Below are positions 1 to 7,603 of a DNA stretch of 11,950 bases, piece by piece. Source of the DNA: Thermoplasmata archaeon. Lineage in GTDB: Archaea; Thermoplasmatota; Thermoplasmata; Thermoplasmatales; Thermoplasmataceae. Position 1 is the first letter of the stretch. Each line of letters begins with the position of its first letter. The stretch spans positions 1-11,950 of the forward strand of contig JAJYRT010000049.1 of the NCBI GenBank assembly GCA_021793945.1, read 5' to 3'. The notes beneath the pieces are model-generated. The model did no database searches, was not told where the DNA came from, and saw only the letters and a program-made list of their open reading frames with translations. The position numbers and the translations under genes are program-made.

Positions 1-65
1 GCAAAGATCGAGAGAGCAAGAATATTAAGGAGGGAAAGAAATATGAAATTTAGAAGAGGAGGTGA

Positions 66-658
66 AACGGCAGGAACTGTGATCTAATTCTTTTCGTGAA
101 TTGTCCAGAAGTCAGAGAAACAGTACAATTTTACTCGAAGGATCTGATCATGTCATTGAACCAGCGGAAAATGGACTACCTCATATTCGTACCCAAGAAT
201 CCACAGGTGAAGGATGAGCTCCATCCATGTACCAGAACCAGAAGAAAGTGATCCTGCATGAATTTACAACGTATAAAAACGGCAGGAAGGTCAGTGATTC
301 CTTCCATCTTGCATTCCTGAAGCAGATATTAGATCATCGATCTGAGGAATACTATGACTGGTGCTTCGCCACAAATTCTTCCGATATAGATCTCGATCGG
401 ATCATTGCAAAATACAAGTTCCGTTGGCGCATTGAGACCATGTTCAGGGTACAGGACGAGTGCAGAATCAGGACAAAGGGCAAGGATATCCGTGTCAGGT
501 ATTTCCTCTTCGCATACGAGCAGCTTGTTGAATCAATCTGGTATCTTCTCTATCATGAGGAGGTGAGCTTCAAGAAGTATCTCATGGAACTGAGCAATGC
601 ATGCACCGTGATGGTGAATAACGTGGAGAGAAAGGAAAGAACCCGCAAACAGTCCTGA
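66..658 (+). pseudogene. IS4-like DDE transposase, frameshifted and 5'-truncated
   Basis: This is the C-terminal part of a cut-and-paste transposase in two frames. The upstream part (about 66-225) reads ...FYSKDLIMSLNQRKMDYLIF... and VPKNPQVKDELHP. The text then continues in another frame from 227 (YQNQKKVILHEFT...), so at least one frameshift lies near 220-227. The second part carries YKFRWRIE, which fits the Y-x2-R-x3-E signature of the IS4 superfamily and contains the last catalytic Glu. It is followed by KGKDIRVRYFLFAYE, a sequence style common in archaeal IS4-like elements. The usual Lys of the signature appears as Asp, and the expected second catalytic Asp before FYS is not seen. No intact N-terminus, first catalytic Asp or terminal repeats were found. 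It is a dead remnant; the exact IS family is uncertain. Confidence 0.75.
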
Positions 659-770
659 ATAAAGACGGTGGGCGGACGGCCATTCTCTTCCTTTCTCCGA
701 ATAAGGATAGCCATTGCTGTCTAAAAAATTAACTCGGTTCGGAGATACTGGCAAATAATAAACCATCATT

Positions 771-1010
771 CATTTACATTCTGAGAATTCAGAGGAACTG
801 TTCAGGAGACTTCCAGGCCTAGAGGAACCGTGGATCATAAAGGGGATCAAGATTCCCATGCCCCGTATGTGGACAGCCCTATTCTGTCCACGACATTGAG
901 GGACGCACGTGGAGGCACCTGAACGTATTCCAGTATCCCACATATGTGCTTGCGGGGGGCCAAGGATAAAATGGACAAAAATCAACCGGCGATTACACTT
1001 ATTTGGCTAA
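771..1010 (+). pseudogene. ISL3-family transposase N-terminal remnant, multiply broken
   Basis: Three pieces in different frames together spell the start of an ISL3-type transposase. Piece one (about 783-857) reads EELFRRLPGLEEPWIIKGIKI. Piece two (844-957) reads GSRFPCPVCGQPYSVHDIEG and RTWRHLNVFQYPTYVLA, matching the zf-ISL3 zinc-binding domain (CPxCG...H...RxWRHL). Piece three (about 960-1007) reads PRIKWTKINRR, the usual continuation after a frameshift in the G6 run at 954-959. The segment normally lying between pieces one and two is missing and their reading frames overlap at 844-857, which indicates an internal deletion. The remainder of the transposase is absent. Assignment rests on family pattern recognition only. 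Confidence 0.7.
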
Positions 1011-1025
1011 GGGAGACAAGTACAA

Positions 1026-1057
1026 TTTTTATATGATTCTTGCTTGCTAAATAATTT
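1026..1057 (+). promoter_or_regulatory. Probable promoter of the MFS transporter gene
   Basis: Two AT-rich TATA-like boxes precede the start: TTTTTATATG at 1026-1035, which would give a leader of about 20 nt, and AATAATTTAA at 1050-1059, closer to the leaderless spacing. An imperfect SD-like AAGGCGGAT lies at 1058-1066. Which box is used cannot be decided from sequence. Confidence 0.45.
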
Positions 1058-1074
1058 AAGGCGGATAAAACGCA

Positions 1075-2283
1075 ATGTCCAACACATCATTAGATTTTTA
1101 TAAATTGCAAATGAACCGATTATTTTCGAGGATTGGGTTCTATTTTGCCTTAATTTTAGCCTTGTGGTACACAATAGAAATTACGGGTTCTGTGTTCCTA
1201 ACGGGTCTGGTGGCGTTCAGCTTGACTATTTCCGGGCTAATTTCATCTCCTTTGTCGGGCCATATATTGGACAGATTCCATGACATTAGAATCGTGGTCT
1301 ACTCAACATTGGGAGAACTCATGTCATATTTGTTTATGGGTTTAATGATAATGCATATACTCCCGTTTTTCACTTTATATCCAATAATGGGGGTGATTTA
1401 TTTTACGATGACGATAGGTAGCATGGCAAGTTACGTCTTTACGCCCAGCATTGTTGCCGAAGACAAACTACTAAAGGCTAACTCCGTGGCAGAAATTTCT
1501 CTTACAATTTCTGAAGGTGTTGGCGCGATCCTAGGGGGGGTTCTTTTGTATTTGATTGGAAGTTATTCGTTGATAATCATTTTCGTCTCCATGTTGCTGT
1601 TCTCAGCTCTCATTCTTGTTGTTAGATTTCATAGGGATGATGTCTTTATACCTAAGGTAAGAACAGAAAACTCCGAAGATATACGTGGTTGGAGAGAAAC
1701 TTTCGTTTTCGTGAAATCCAAATTTTTGATAATAGTCGTATTTTCAACTGTTCTGAATGCACTTCTGATCATAATGGATGTACTTGGAGCACCCCTCATC
1801 AGCGACACGCTGCACTCTAGTTCAATGTTTTATGGTTTCTACACTGGAACTCTGTCTATTGGCGGCTTAGTTGGAGCTTTAGCGGTTGGAAAACGGAAGC
1901 CACATAACATATGGCTATTGGTATTCTTCTATTTCGTTGTATCCGGATTTTCTTTCCTGATTATGGGGGTGGTTCGCATTACATTTATCGTGGTGCTTTT
2001 GCCTTTCTTTATTGGGCTGATGGCCTCGGTTTCTAATATACCATTAATGACTTATTTGCAGAGAGAAATTCCAGGAAGAATATTGGGCAAGGCAACTTCG
2101 TTAATGGATACCCTGAGGTTAGGGTTGGCCCCTTTGTCTGCATTCCTCTTTTCAATAATGGGTTCATATTACACTGTAGGTGCTTCATTTGCAGCAGTCG
2201 GTGTGTTACTGATATTGATATCCGCGCTGATTCCATTCACAAGTATTAAGAGGATAAAACTCCCAATTTCCACTGCAACTTAA
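1075..2283 (+). CDS. MFS efflux transporter (DHA3/macrolide-exporter-like), 402 aa
   Basis: This is a polytopic inner-membrane protein of 402 residues with about 12 hydrophobic segments, the standard MFS size. Between TM2 and TM3 it has an MFS motif A: SGHILDRFHDIRI at about residues 61-73, with G62, D66, R67 and R72. The N-terminus goes straight into TM1 (RLFSRIGFYFALILALWYTIE), the look of the DHA3 drug:proton antiporters (MefA/EntS-like), so proton-driven export of a small molecule is the likely role. The substrate cannot be predicted. Base composition is visibly AT-richer than the downstream core genes, with many TTA/ATA/ATT codons. It sits directly after two dead transposases and converges on tatC, so recent acquisition is plausible. 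Start ATG 1075 is the only good candidate at the family N-terminus. Confidence 0.85.
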   Translation: MSNTSLDFYKLQMNRLFSRIGFYFALILALWYTIEITGSVFLTGLVAFSLTISGLISSPLSGHILDRFHDIRIVVYSTLGELMSYLFMGLMIMHILPFFTLYPIMGVIYFTMTIGSMASYVFTPSIVAEDKLLKANSVAEISLTISEGVGAILGGVLLYLIGSYSLIIIFVSMLLFSALILVVRFHRDDVFIPKVRTENSEDIRGWRETFVFVKSKFLIIVVFSTVLNALLIIMDVLGAPLISDTLHSSSMFYGFYTGTLSIGGLVGALAVGKRKPHNIWLLVFFYFVVSGFSFLIMGVVRITFIVVLLPFFIGLMASVSNIPLMTYLQREIPGRILGKATSLMDTLRLGLAPLSAFLFSIMGSYYTVGASFAAVGVLLILISALIPFTSIKRIKLPISTAT

Positions 2284-2285
2284 AC

Positions 2286-2298
2286 TATTTTGTTTTTC
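2286..2298 (+). terminator. T-rich terminator after the MFS gene
   Basis: TATTTTGTTTTTC begins 3 nt after the MFS stop codon. Poly-T tracts without a stem are typical archaeal terminators. On the opposite strand this is an A-run, so it does not serve tatC. Confidence 0.5.
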
Positions 2299-2316
2299 AC
2301 CCATCATCATTCCAGG

Positions 2317-3138
2317 CTAGGCTTCTGCAGTGGTAAGTGAACTGTTTTCAGACTTTCTTTCGGCTCTCTGTGCAAAATATATTCCACCAATGTAAAGCCC
2401 GATCATTGGAACGGCCATTACTGTCATGGTGAATCCAGTGACGCCCGGAGAGAAGATCATGCCAAAGACAAATGCTCCTATGACGGCATATCTCCAGTGA
2501 TCCTTCCAGTACTTTGCGGGAACAAGCCCGGTGCTGGTAAGAGCTACCATGAACACTGGTATCTCGAATGAGATGCCGAATATGAGGACGTAAGTTACAA
2601 CAAAACTGACAAAATTCATGATGCTGAGGTAAGGAACTGCACTGAGCCCTATGTCGTAATTGTTAAAGATCATGAAAAGACCTGGCGCGATAAACCAGAT
2701 CCCGAAGACGGCTCCAGCGAGGAATAGAACGGTACCAGGCAAGACAATCTGCCTCATGCTCTTGATTTCCTTCGAAGTGAGCGCGGGACGGACAAACTGC
2801 CATATTTCATTGACGACAACCGGCATGCTTACGCTAATCGCGAGAAACATGCATGAGTAAAGATCAGCCATCATGCCGTCTGTCGGCTTTATGGCTACGG
2901 TCTTCATCCCCGCCGGAAGGATATGTGCTTCAAGCAAGGCAAGGAACTGGCTTCCCACATTGTGATAAGGATCAGGGTAGAGGATGGGGAAAGTAAAGTG
3001 ATTGTAGGTGTAGAACTCAACCTTAAATATGATAAAAATAGATGATGCAATAAGGAAAACGGTGATTATCCTGATAGCCCTCCGCCTGAGTTCGTCCAGG
3101 TGCTTCAGGAATTCGCCGGGTTTGAAGCTATCGATCAT
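2317..3138 (-). CDS. tatC: Sec-independent protein translocase TatC, 273 aa
   Basis: This is the receptor subunit of the twin-arginine translocase, which exports folded proteins bearing RR signal peptides. It has six predicted membrane segments. Conserved marks are FLKHLDELRRR at about residues 10-20 (the cytoplasmic signal-binding N-terminus, with the key Glu), MPVVVNEIWQFVRPAL preceding TM3, FGISFEIPVFM in TM4, and FSPG followed by TMTVMAVPMIGLYIGG across TM5/TM6. The first extracytoplasmic loop is long, as in other archaeal TatC. The acidic residue often found after the FSP motif of TM5 in bacterial TatC is not obvious here. The start overlaps the tatA stop by 4 nt (ATGA), so the two are translationally coupled. 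No tatB-like gene is present in the window. The stop is TAG. Confidence 0.95.
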   Translation of the reverse strand: MIDSFKPGEFLKHLDELRRRAIRIITVFLIASSIFIIFKVEFYTYNHFTFPILYPDPYHNVGSQFLALLEAHILPAGMKTVAIKPTDGMMADLYSCMFLAISVSMPVVVNEIWQFVRPALTSKEIKSMRQIVLPGTVLFLAGAVFGIWFIAPGLFMIFNNYDIGLSAVPYLSIMNFVSFVVTYVLIFGISFEIPVFMVALTSTGLVPAKYWKDHWRYAVIGAFVFGMIFSPGVTGFTMTVMAVPMIGLYIGGIYFAQRAERKSENSSLTTAEA

Positions 3139-3434
3139 TTCTGGATCGAAACTTTACTCGCGATCTCCTGTTTAAGCTGCTCGTCGGTCTTGTTGGTTAT
3201 GTCGATACCAAGGCTCTTCGCAGCATCCTTGTAGTTTGTTGAAGGAGTCGCAATCTCTTTACCTGTGTTCAAGGAATTACGGATTTCCCGCTCCAACTCC
3301 ATCTTCCCCCTGGTGTACTCTCCGGTTGCCTTTCCGAGACTCCTTGCGAATTCTGGAATCTTCTTGGCACCCCCAAAAAGAACCAGGACAATGACTATAA
3401 TGATAATCCAGTCCGGGATTGAATCGAGAACCAT
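3135..3434 (-). CDS. tatA: Sec-independent protein translocase TatA, 99 aa
   Basis: TatA is the pore-forming or membrane-weakening subunit of the Tat system. It has a single N-terminal transmembrane helix (residues about 8-20, WIIIIVIVLVLF) and the invariant FG hinge at F20-G21. An amphipathic helix follows (KKIPEFARSLGKATGEYTRG), then a charged tail. The C-terminal stretch YKDAAKSLGIDITNKTDEQL looks like the small soluble extension seen in some archaeal TatA. Length is normal. It lies immediately upstream of tatC with a 4-nt overlap, forming a two-gene tatAC operon. Confidence 0.95.
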   Translation of the reverse strand: MVLDSIPDWIIIIVIVLVLFGGAKKIPEFARSLGKATGEYTRGKMELEREIRNSLNTGKEIATPSTNYKDAAKSLGIDITNKTDEQLKQEIASKVSIQK

Positions 3435-3452
3435 GATACAATATTGAAAGAG

Positions 3453-3466
3453 GTTATAATATGTTT
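3453..3466 (-). promoter_or_regulatory. TATA box for tatAC, probably leaderless
   Basis: Reading the minus strand, CATATTATAACC lies about 25 nt before the tatA ATG (3434). That is the archaeal TATA-to-start-site distance, and no SD lies between them. The transcript therefore likely begins at or next to the start codon. This separates tatAC from the upstream 111-aa gene, 164 nt away. Confidence 0.5.
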
Positions 3467-3598
3467 ACTGAACATAATAATGGAGGCAAACCGGAAAGTC
3501 CGCAAACAATGGGTAATGCATCGACAAGGGCCTGAATACATCAGGCAACGATTATCACTATTGTCCGGCCCGCATGATACTATCCGAAATGGCGTCTT

Positions 3599-3934
3599 TC
3601 AGAGATCCAGTTCAACCTTGATGTTCTGTCCCTCCAGCTTCAAAGCAACATCGTTAATCTCGGCTCTGAGGGAACTGTCGGTGTGGCTCAGCGACATTGA
3701 AATCACCCTCTTTCTAACATTGACGATGACGAAGCCTATTGTGTGGTCATCAGGAGTGACGGGCTCTGTCCTGGAATACTGTGATATGAACTCTTCCAGC
3801 GTGTCGTTAAGGTAATCTGACTGGAAAAGCGCACTTGCGGCCAGTGCAGAATCTTTCAACCTTGAAATCTCCACGCAAATCGTCGAAGGGTGCATGTCTG
3901 GAATGCTTATGTTGTAGATTACGCAGTCTGTCAT
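3599..3934 (-). CDS. Unrecognised conserved-looking protein, 111 aa
   Basis: I do not recognise this protein. It is a soluble alpha/beta-looking sequence without signal peptide or membrane segment and has two cysteines (residues 4 and 20). The N-terminal half is Ser/Asp-rich and helical. The C-terminal half alternates strands (GFVIVNVRKRVISMSL) with a helix (SSLRAEINDVALKLEG) and ends in a short strand (IKVELDL). Its start is supported by a good SD, GAGAGGAG, about 5 nt before the ATG. It lies 48 nt downstream of thrS on the same strand, with a hairpin between, so co-transcription with thrS is likely. The size and strand-helix pattern recall small KEOPS Pcc1-like proteins, but no motif supports that and I do not make the call. 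Confidence 0.65.
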   Translation of the reverse strand: MTDCVIYNISIPDMHPSTICVEISRLKDSALAASALFQSDYLNDTLEEFISQYSRTEPVTPDDHTIGFVIVNVRKRVISMSLSHTDSSLRAEINDVALKLEGQNIKVELDL

Positions 3935-3946
3935 TCCACTCCTCTC

Positions 3947-3970
3947 TTTTGCCGCAATATGCGGGCAAAA
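3947..3970 (-). repeat. Hairpin between thrS and the 111-aa gene
   Basis: TTTTGCC (3947-3953) pairs with GGCAAAA (3964-3970), and the inner GCA/TGC also pair around a 3-nt loop with one bulged G. On the transcript it lies between the thrS stop and the SD of the next gene, where it could act as a processing site, partial terminator or translational modulator. Confidence 0.45.
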
Positions 3971-3982
3971 TAGAGTACGATC

Positions 3983-6001
3983 TCATTCAAGAAGATTTGT
4001 TACCCTTCTTTCAGAAATTTCACCGGAAATCTTCTCCGCAAAATCCATGTAAGAAAATACGGCCTGCCTGTTGAAAGCATCTCTCACCGTTACTGTGTTG
4101 TTCTCAACTTCCTTGGCACCAACCACGAGTATGTATGATGGCCTGAGGTCATGAAGAGTCCTGATTTTCTTGCTCACGGACTCCTGTGAATGATCGACCC
4201 TCGATCTTATTCCAAGGGAAATGAGGTGCCTGTTCACCTTTTCTGCGTATTCAAGTGAGTCGTCTGATACGGGTACCACAAATACCTGGTGAGGGCTGAG
4301 CCATGTGGGCAGTTTGCCTGCAGTTCCTTCGATGAGTATGGCCATCATTCTCTCCAGGCTTCCGTACACGGCCCTGTGTATCATTATGATGTCTTCTTTC
4401 CTTCCTTCTGAATTCACGAAATATAGCCCGAAGTTGCCTGGCATGAAGAAGTCAACCTGAACCGTAGATATCTGCCAGTCTCTTCCAAGTGCATCCTTCA
4501 CATGAATGTCTATCTTCGGTCCGTAAAACGCTGCATCGCCAGGAAACTCCCTGTATTCAAGCCCTGCCTTATCAAGTGCCTCAGCCAGGTAGCTGCTGGC
4601 ACGATCCCACTTGGTGAAATCAGGTTTCAGGTCTCCAGATGAACAGTTTGAGCACGATATATTTCCTGTGCTCTTGCCCCTGATTTCGGAGATGTGTCCA
4701 CAGCTCCTGCACTTGTACGAAACCAGGAAATTCTCCGGGTTGTTCTTGTCTATGAGGCTCAGATCGAAGGAGAGCAGCGGGACCCTGAACAGTTTTGTTG
4801 AGACCTCCCTGATCACCTCAAGAATGGATGATATCTCATCTGCAATCTGATCCATCCTGACGAACGCATGCCCGTCATCCTGAGTAAATGACCTGGGCCT
4901 GGTAAGCCCGCCCACTTCACCGGATTTTTCATACCTGTAGAGCGTACCGAATTCAGAGTACCTTACAGGAAGGTCCCTGTAGCTGTAGACTTTCCTGTCA
5001 AAAACCTGTATGTGTCCGGGGCAGTTCATCGGCTTTAGGCCATAGCCATCCCCCTTCAATTCAAAGACGAACATGTCTGAAAGGTACTTTGCATAGTGCC
5101 CTGATCTTTTCCAGAGTTCATCCCTGAATACGTGAGGGGTCGTGACCTCTTCCCACCCGCGGCTCTGGTTCATCTCCCTCATGTACTTTACCATCTCGTT
5201 CCTTATTGTGGTGCCGTTTGGGGTGTATAGAGGGAAACCGGGAGCCATCTCAGAATTGAAAACGAAGAGGTCCATTTCATGGCCGATCCTGCGATGATCC
5301 CTCTTGGCAGCCTCGGCCCTCATCCTCAGGAATTCTTCAAGTGACCTGCTGTCTGGGAATGCAGTACCGTAAATCCTGACCATCTTCTCGAGGTTTTCAT
5401 CTCCCTTGTAATACGCGCTTGACACTGAAAGTAGCTTTATCGCCCTGAGGTAACCCGTGTTTGGCACGTGAGGCCCAGTGCAGAAATCAGTGAATTCTGC
5501 CTGGGAATACGCCGTTGAGGAAGACCCTTCCAGAACCTTCTCCTCAATCCTTTCCCTCTTGAACTTGTTGTTCTTGAATATTTCAAGCAACTCCTTCCTG
5601 GGGAGAACTCTCTTCACTATGGGGATCTTCTTTGCGACGAGTTCCTTCATCCTCTTTTCAATGGCCTGAAGGTCATCGGAACTGATGGGATCCATGTAAA
5701 TGTCGTAGTAGAACCCCTCGTCGGTTGGCGGACCAGCATTGGGCTTTGCATTTCTATACATCTGGAGTACGGCCTGGGCCAGGAGATGCGCGGCAGAGTG
5801 TCTCAGTATGTGCAAGCCATCTGGAGAGTCCTTGAAAACGGGGGTTGCCAGAATATCCTTTTCCGCGACGTCCGTCAGGTCATGCAGTATACCATCCGAC
5901 TTTGCGGCAATCACGTCCTGCATTCCTGAAAACGCATGGGCAAACGACATCCCCTTCTTAATCGACTTGGGTTCTGCAATCTTTTCTGCCAAACTTACCA
6001 T
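3983..6001 (-). CDS. thrS: Threonyl-tRNA synthetase, bacterial type with zinc-ribbon insert, 672 aa
   Basis: ThrRS charges tRNA-Thr with threonine and edits mischarged Ser-tRNA-Thr. Domains in order: TGS-like (about 1-60); editing domain with HSAAH (H68, H72) and CTGPH (C174, H178), the complete metal and proofreading set; class II catalytic core with MNCPGH (C327), SFTQDDGH (H378) and MIHRAVYGSLERM (H542), the three catalytic-zinc ligands and motif 3; and an anticodon-binding domain (about 568-672, starting LSPHQVFVVPVSD). The editing domain is the bacterial type rather than the D-aminoacyl-deacylase-like domain of many euryarchaeal ThrRS. An extra Cys4 zinc ribbon (C431/C434 and C450/C453) is inserted in the catalytic domain between motifs 2 and 3, where bacterial enzymes have a short loop. 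The start lies 20 nt after the hutH stop. Confidence 0.95.
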   Translation of the reverse strand: MVSLAEKIAEPKSIKKGMSFAHAFSGMQDVIAAKSDGILHDLTDVAEKDILATPVFKDSPDGLHILRHSAAHLLAQAVLQMYRNAKPNAGPPTDEGFYYDIYMDPISSDDLQAIEKRMKELVAKKIPIVKRVLPRKELLEIFKNNKFKRERIEEKVLEGSSSTAYSQAEFTDFCTGPHVPNTGYLRAIKLLSVSSAYYKGDENLEKMVRIYGTAFPDSRSLEEFLRMRAEAAKRDHRRIGHEMDLFVFNSEMAPGFPLYTPNGTTIRNEMVKYMREMNQSRGWEEVTTPHVFRDELWKRSGHYAKYLSDMFVFELKGDGYGLKPMNCPGHIQVFDRKVYSYRDLPVRYSEFGTLYRYEKSGEVGGLTRPRSFTQDDGHAFVRMDQIADEISSILEVIREVSTKLFRVPLLSFDLSLIDKNNPENFLVSYKCRSCGHISEIRGKSTGNISCSNCSSGDLKPDFTKWDRASSYLAEALDKAGLEYREFPGDAAFYGPKIDIHVKDALGRDWQISTVQVDFFMPGNFGLYFVNSEGRKEDIIMIHRAVYGSLERMMAILIEGTAGKLPTWLSPHQVFVVPVSDDSLEYAEKVNRHLISLGIRSRVDHSQESVSKKIRTLHDLRPSYILVVGAKEVENNTVTVRDAFNRQAVFSYMDFAEKISGEISERRVTNLLE

Positions 6002-6021
6002 CCTGGTATACGTATCAAGAG

Positions 6022-7512
6022 TTAAATCGTTATCCTTCGTAGAACGCCGTCCCTAAAGTCCCTGGAATCAAGCAGAACGGATATTCTCTCTATATCCAGA
6101 TATGGGGGCCTGTCTTCCCTGAGTGTTTTCACAACTCCGCGAATCATGAAAAACGCACTGGAAAGTTCCTCACCAAGGTTTGCACCTGCGAGGTCTATTC
6201 CCTGCGACGCAACCAGGATCTCTATTGCAATTATCTGCCTGAGGTTAGCGATGATTCTTGAAAGCTTGAGAGCAGCATTCATCCCCATGCTGACGTGATC
6301 CTCCTGATTCGCACTTGTGGGTATTGTGTCCACTGAAGCAGGATGTGCCAGGGTCTTGTTGTAGTTGCACAGTGCTGCCGCCACGTATTGCGGGATCATG
6401 TATCCAGAACTTGTTCCGCTATCCTCAGTGAGGAATGGGGGAAGGCCGCTCATGTTTGCATCAACGAGCATAGCAACCCTTCTCTCACATATGTTTCCAA
6501 GATCCGTTAGTGCTATTGCAAGAAAGTCGCAGACGAACGCTACCGGTTCACCATGAAAATTTCCGGCTGATATGACTTCGTCATTGTTCACGAGGGGATT
6601 ATCCGTTGCAGAATTCATTTCAGTCTCCAGCACGCTTCTTGCGTAATCAAGAGTGTCGAGCACCGCTCCATGGACCTGCGGGATGCACCTGAGGCTGTAA
6701 GGATCCTGTATGCGTTTCCCTTCAGGCGATCCTGAGAGCAGTCTCCTCATCTGCTCCGCAACACGTATCTGGCCGCGGTGAGGTCTAGAACCAACCACCC
6801 ATTCCGTGAAGGCACCTGCATTCCCGGAAAGGGCAGAGAAAGAGAGAGCAGATGACAGAAGCGAAAGCTTCACCAGATCGTACGCTCTGGCGAGCTCCAC
6901 TGCCAGGATGCCTGTGATGCCAGCTGTGCCGTTAATGAAGGCAACACCTTCCTTGGATGAAAAGTCAAATGGAGAGATACCAAGATCATCCAGAACTGAC
7001 GCAGCAGGTATCCTCTTTCCATCACGAATGAACTCCCCTTCTCCCATCAGGCAAAGTGCAACGTGAGAAAGTGGTGCAAGGTCTCCACTTGCGCCCAGGG
7101 ATCCAATCTCCGGAACATAAGGTACTTCGGGCGATCCTATCAACTTCACCAGAAGTTCCACCATCTCCCTCCTAACCGCTGAGAACCCCTTGAGCAGGGT
7201 ATTGGCCCTCACGATCATCATTGCCCTGATGTACTCTGGTGGCATTGCCGGACCCACCCCGGAGGCGTGACTTCTCAAAAGGTTCTTCTGCAGATCTGAT
7301 ACGCGGTCTTCGGGAATTCTCACATTGTAAAGGCTGCCGAATCCGGTATTGATTCCGTACATTGTCCTGCCCTCGCTCAGTTTCTTCTCAAGCTGGTTTC
7401 GGCTCCTCTGCAGGTTGTTAATTGATACCTCTGACAGGTGCACGCTACCGCCTTCAAAAACAGCATGGCTTATCTGATCAAGATTAAGTGAGTTCCCATC
7501 TAGCTCGATCAT
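6022..7512 (-). CDS. hutH: Histidine ammonia-lyase, 496 aa
   Basis: HutH deaminates L-histidine to trans-urocanate, the first step of histidine degradation, in the cytoplasm. The MIO cofactor triad Ala141-Ser142-Gly143 is in GSLGASGDLAPLSH. Other catalytic residues are in place: Y52 (MYGINTGFGS), H82 (RSHASGVG; the His marks histidine rather than phenylalanine specificity), N194 (FINGTAG), plus SAGNFHGEP and NQEDHVSMG. Numbering runs one behind the Pseudomonas enzyme. A longer in-frame reading to 7710 exists, but the extra 66 residues are antisense to the permease gene and lack family resemblance. I therefore chose ATG 7512, which gives MIELDGNSLNLDQI and the normal length. No hutU, hutI or formiminoglutamate gene is nearby. 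Confidence 0.94.
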   Translation of the reverse strand: MIELDGNSLNLDQISHAVFEGGSVHLSEVSINNLQRSRNQLEKKLSEGRTMYGINTGFGSLYNVRIPEDRVSDLQKNLLRSHASGVGPAMPPEYIRAMMIVRANTLLKGFSAVRREMVELLVKLIGSPEVPYVPEIGSLGASGDLAPLSHVALCLMGEGEFIRDGKRIPAASVLDDLGISPFDFSSKEGVAFINGTAGITGILAVELARAYDLVKLSLLSSALSFSALSGNAGAFTEWVVGSRPHRGQIRVAEQMRRLLSGSPEGKRIQDPYSLRCIPQVHGAVLDTLDYARSVLETEMNSATDNPLVNNDEVISAGNFHGEPVAFVCDFLAIALTDLGNICERRVAMLVDANMSGLPPFLTEDSGTSSGYMIPQYVAAALCNYNKTLAHPASVDTIPTSANQEDHVSMGMNAALKLSRIIANLRQIIAIEILVASQGIDLAGANLGEELSSAFFMIRGVVKTLREDRPPYLDIERISVLLDSRDFRDGVLRRITI

Positions 7513-7535
7513 TGTATCTGGAGATATTTCTGGGA

Positions 7536-7548
7536 TGAATAAACTATC
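7536..7548 (-). promoter_or_regulatory. Possible TATA box for hutH
   Basis: Minus-strand AGTTTATTC lies about 25-30 nt before the chosen hutH ATG, within the 91-nt gap after the permease stop. It fits a near-leaderless start and supports the shorter hutH start, but the match to a TATA consensus is only fair. Confidence 0.35.
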
Positions 7549-7603
7549 TGGAACCTGAGTATTGCGGGGGACAAATGGTTTGGAAGGCGAGTTACAAGAG
7601 TTA

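Noticed and set aside
1..87. Open frame entering from the left edge (28 codons), rich in Arg
   Set aside because: Too short to assign; probably further out-of-frame transposon debris. The perfect AGGAGGTGA at 58-66 has no start codon at a proper distance.
3444..3815. 123-codon plus-strand frame
   Set aside because: It is mostly antisense to the 111-aa gene, which has a better SD and start, and it has a low-complexity Ser-rich composition.
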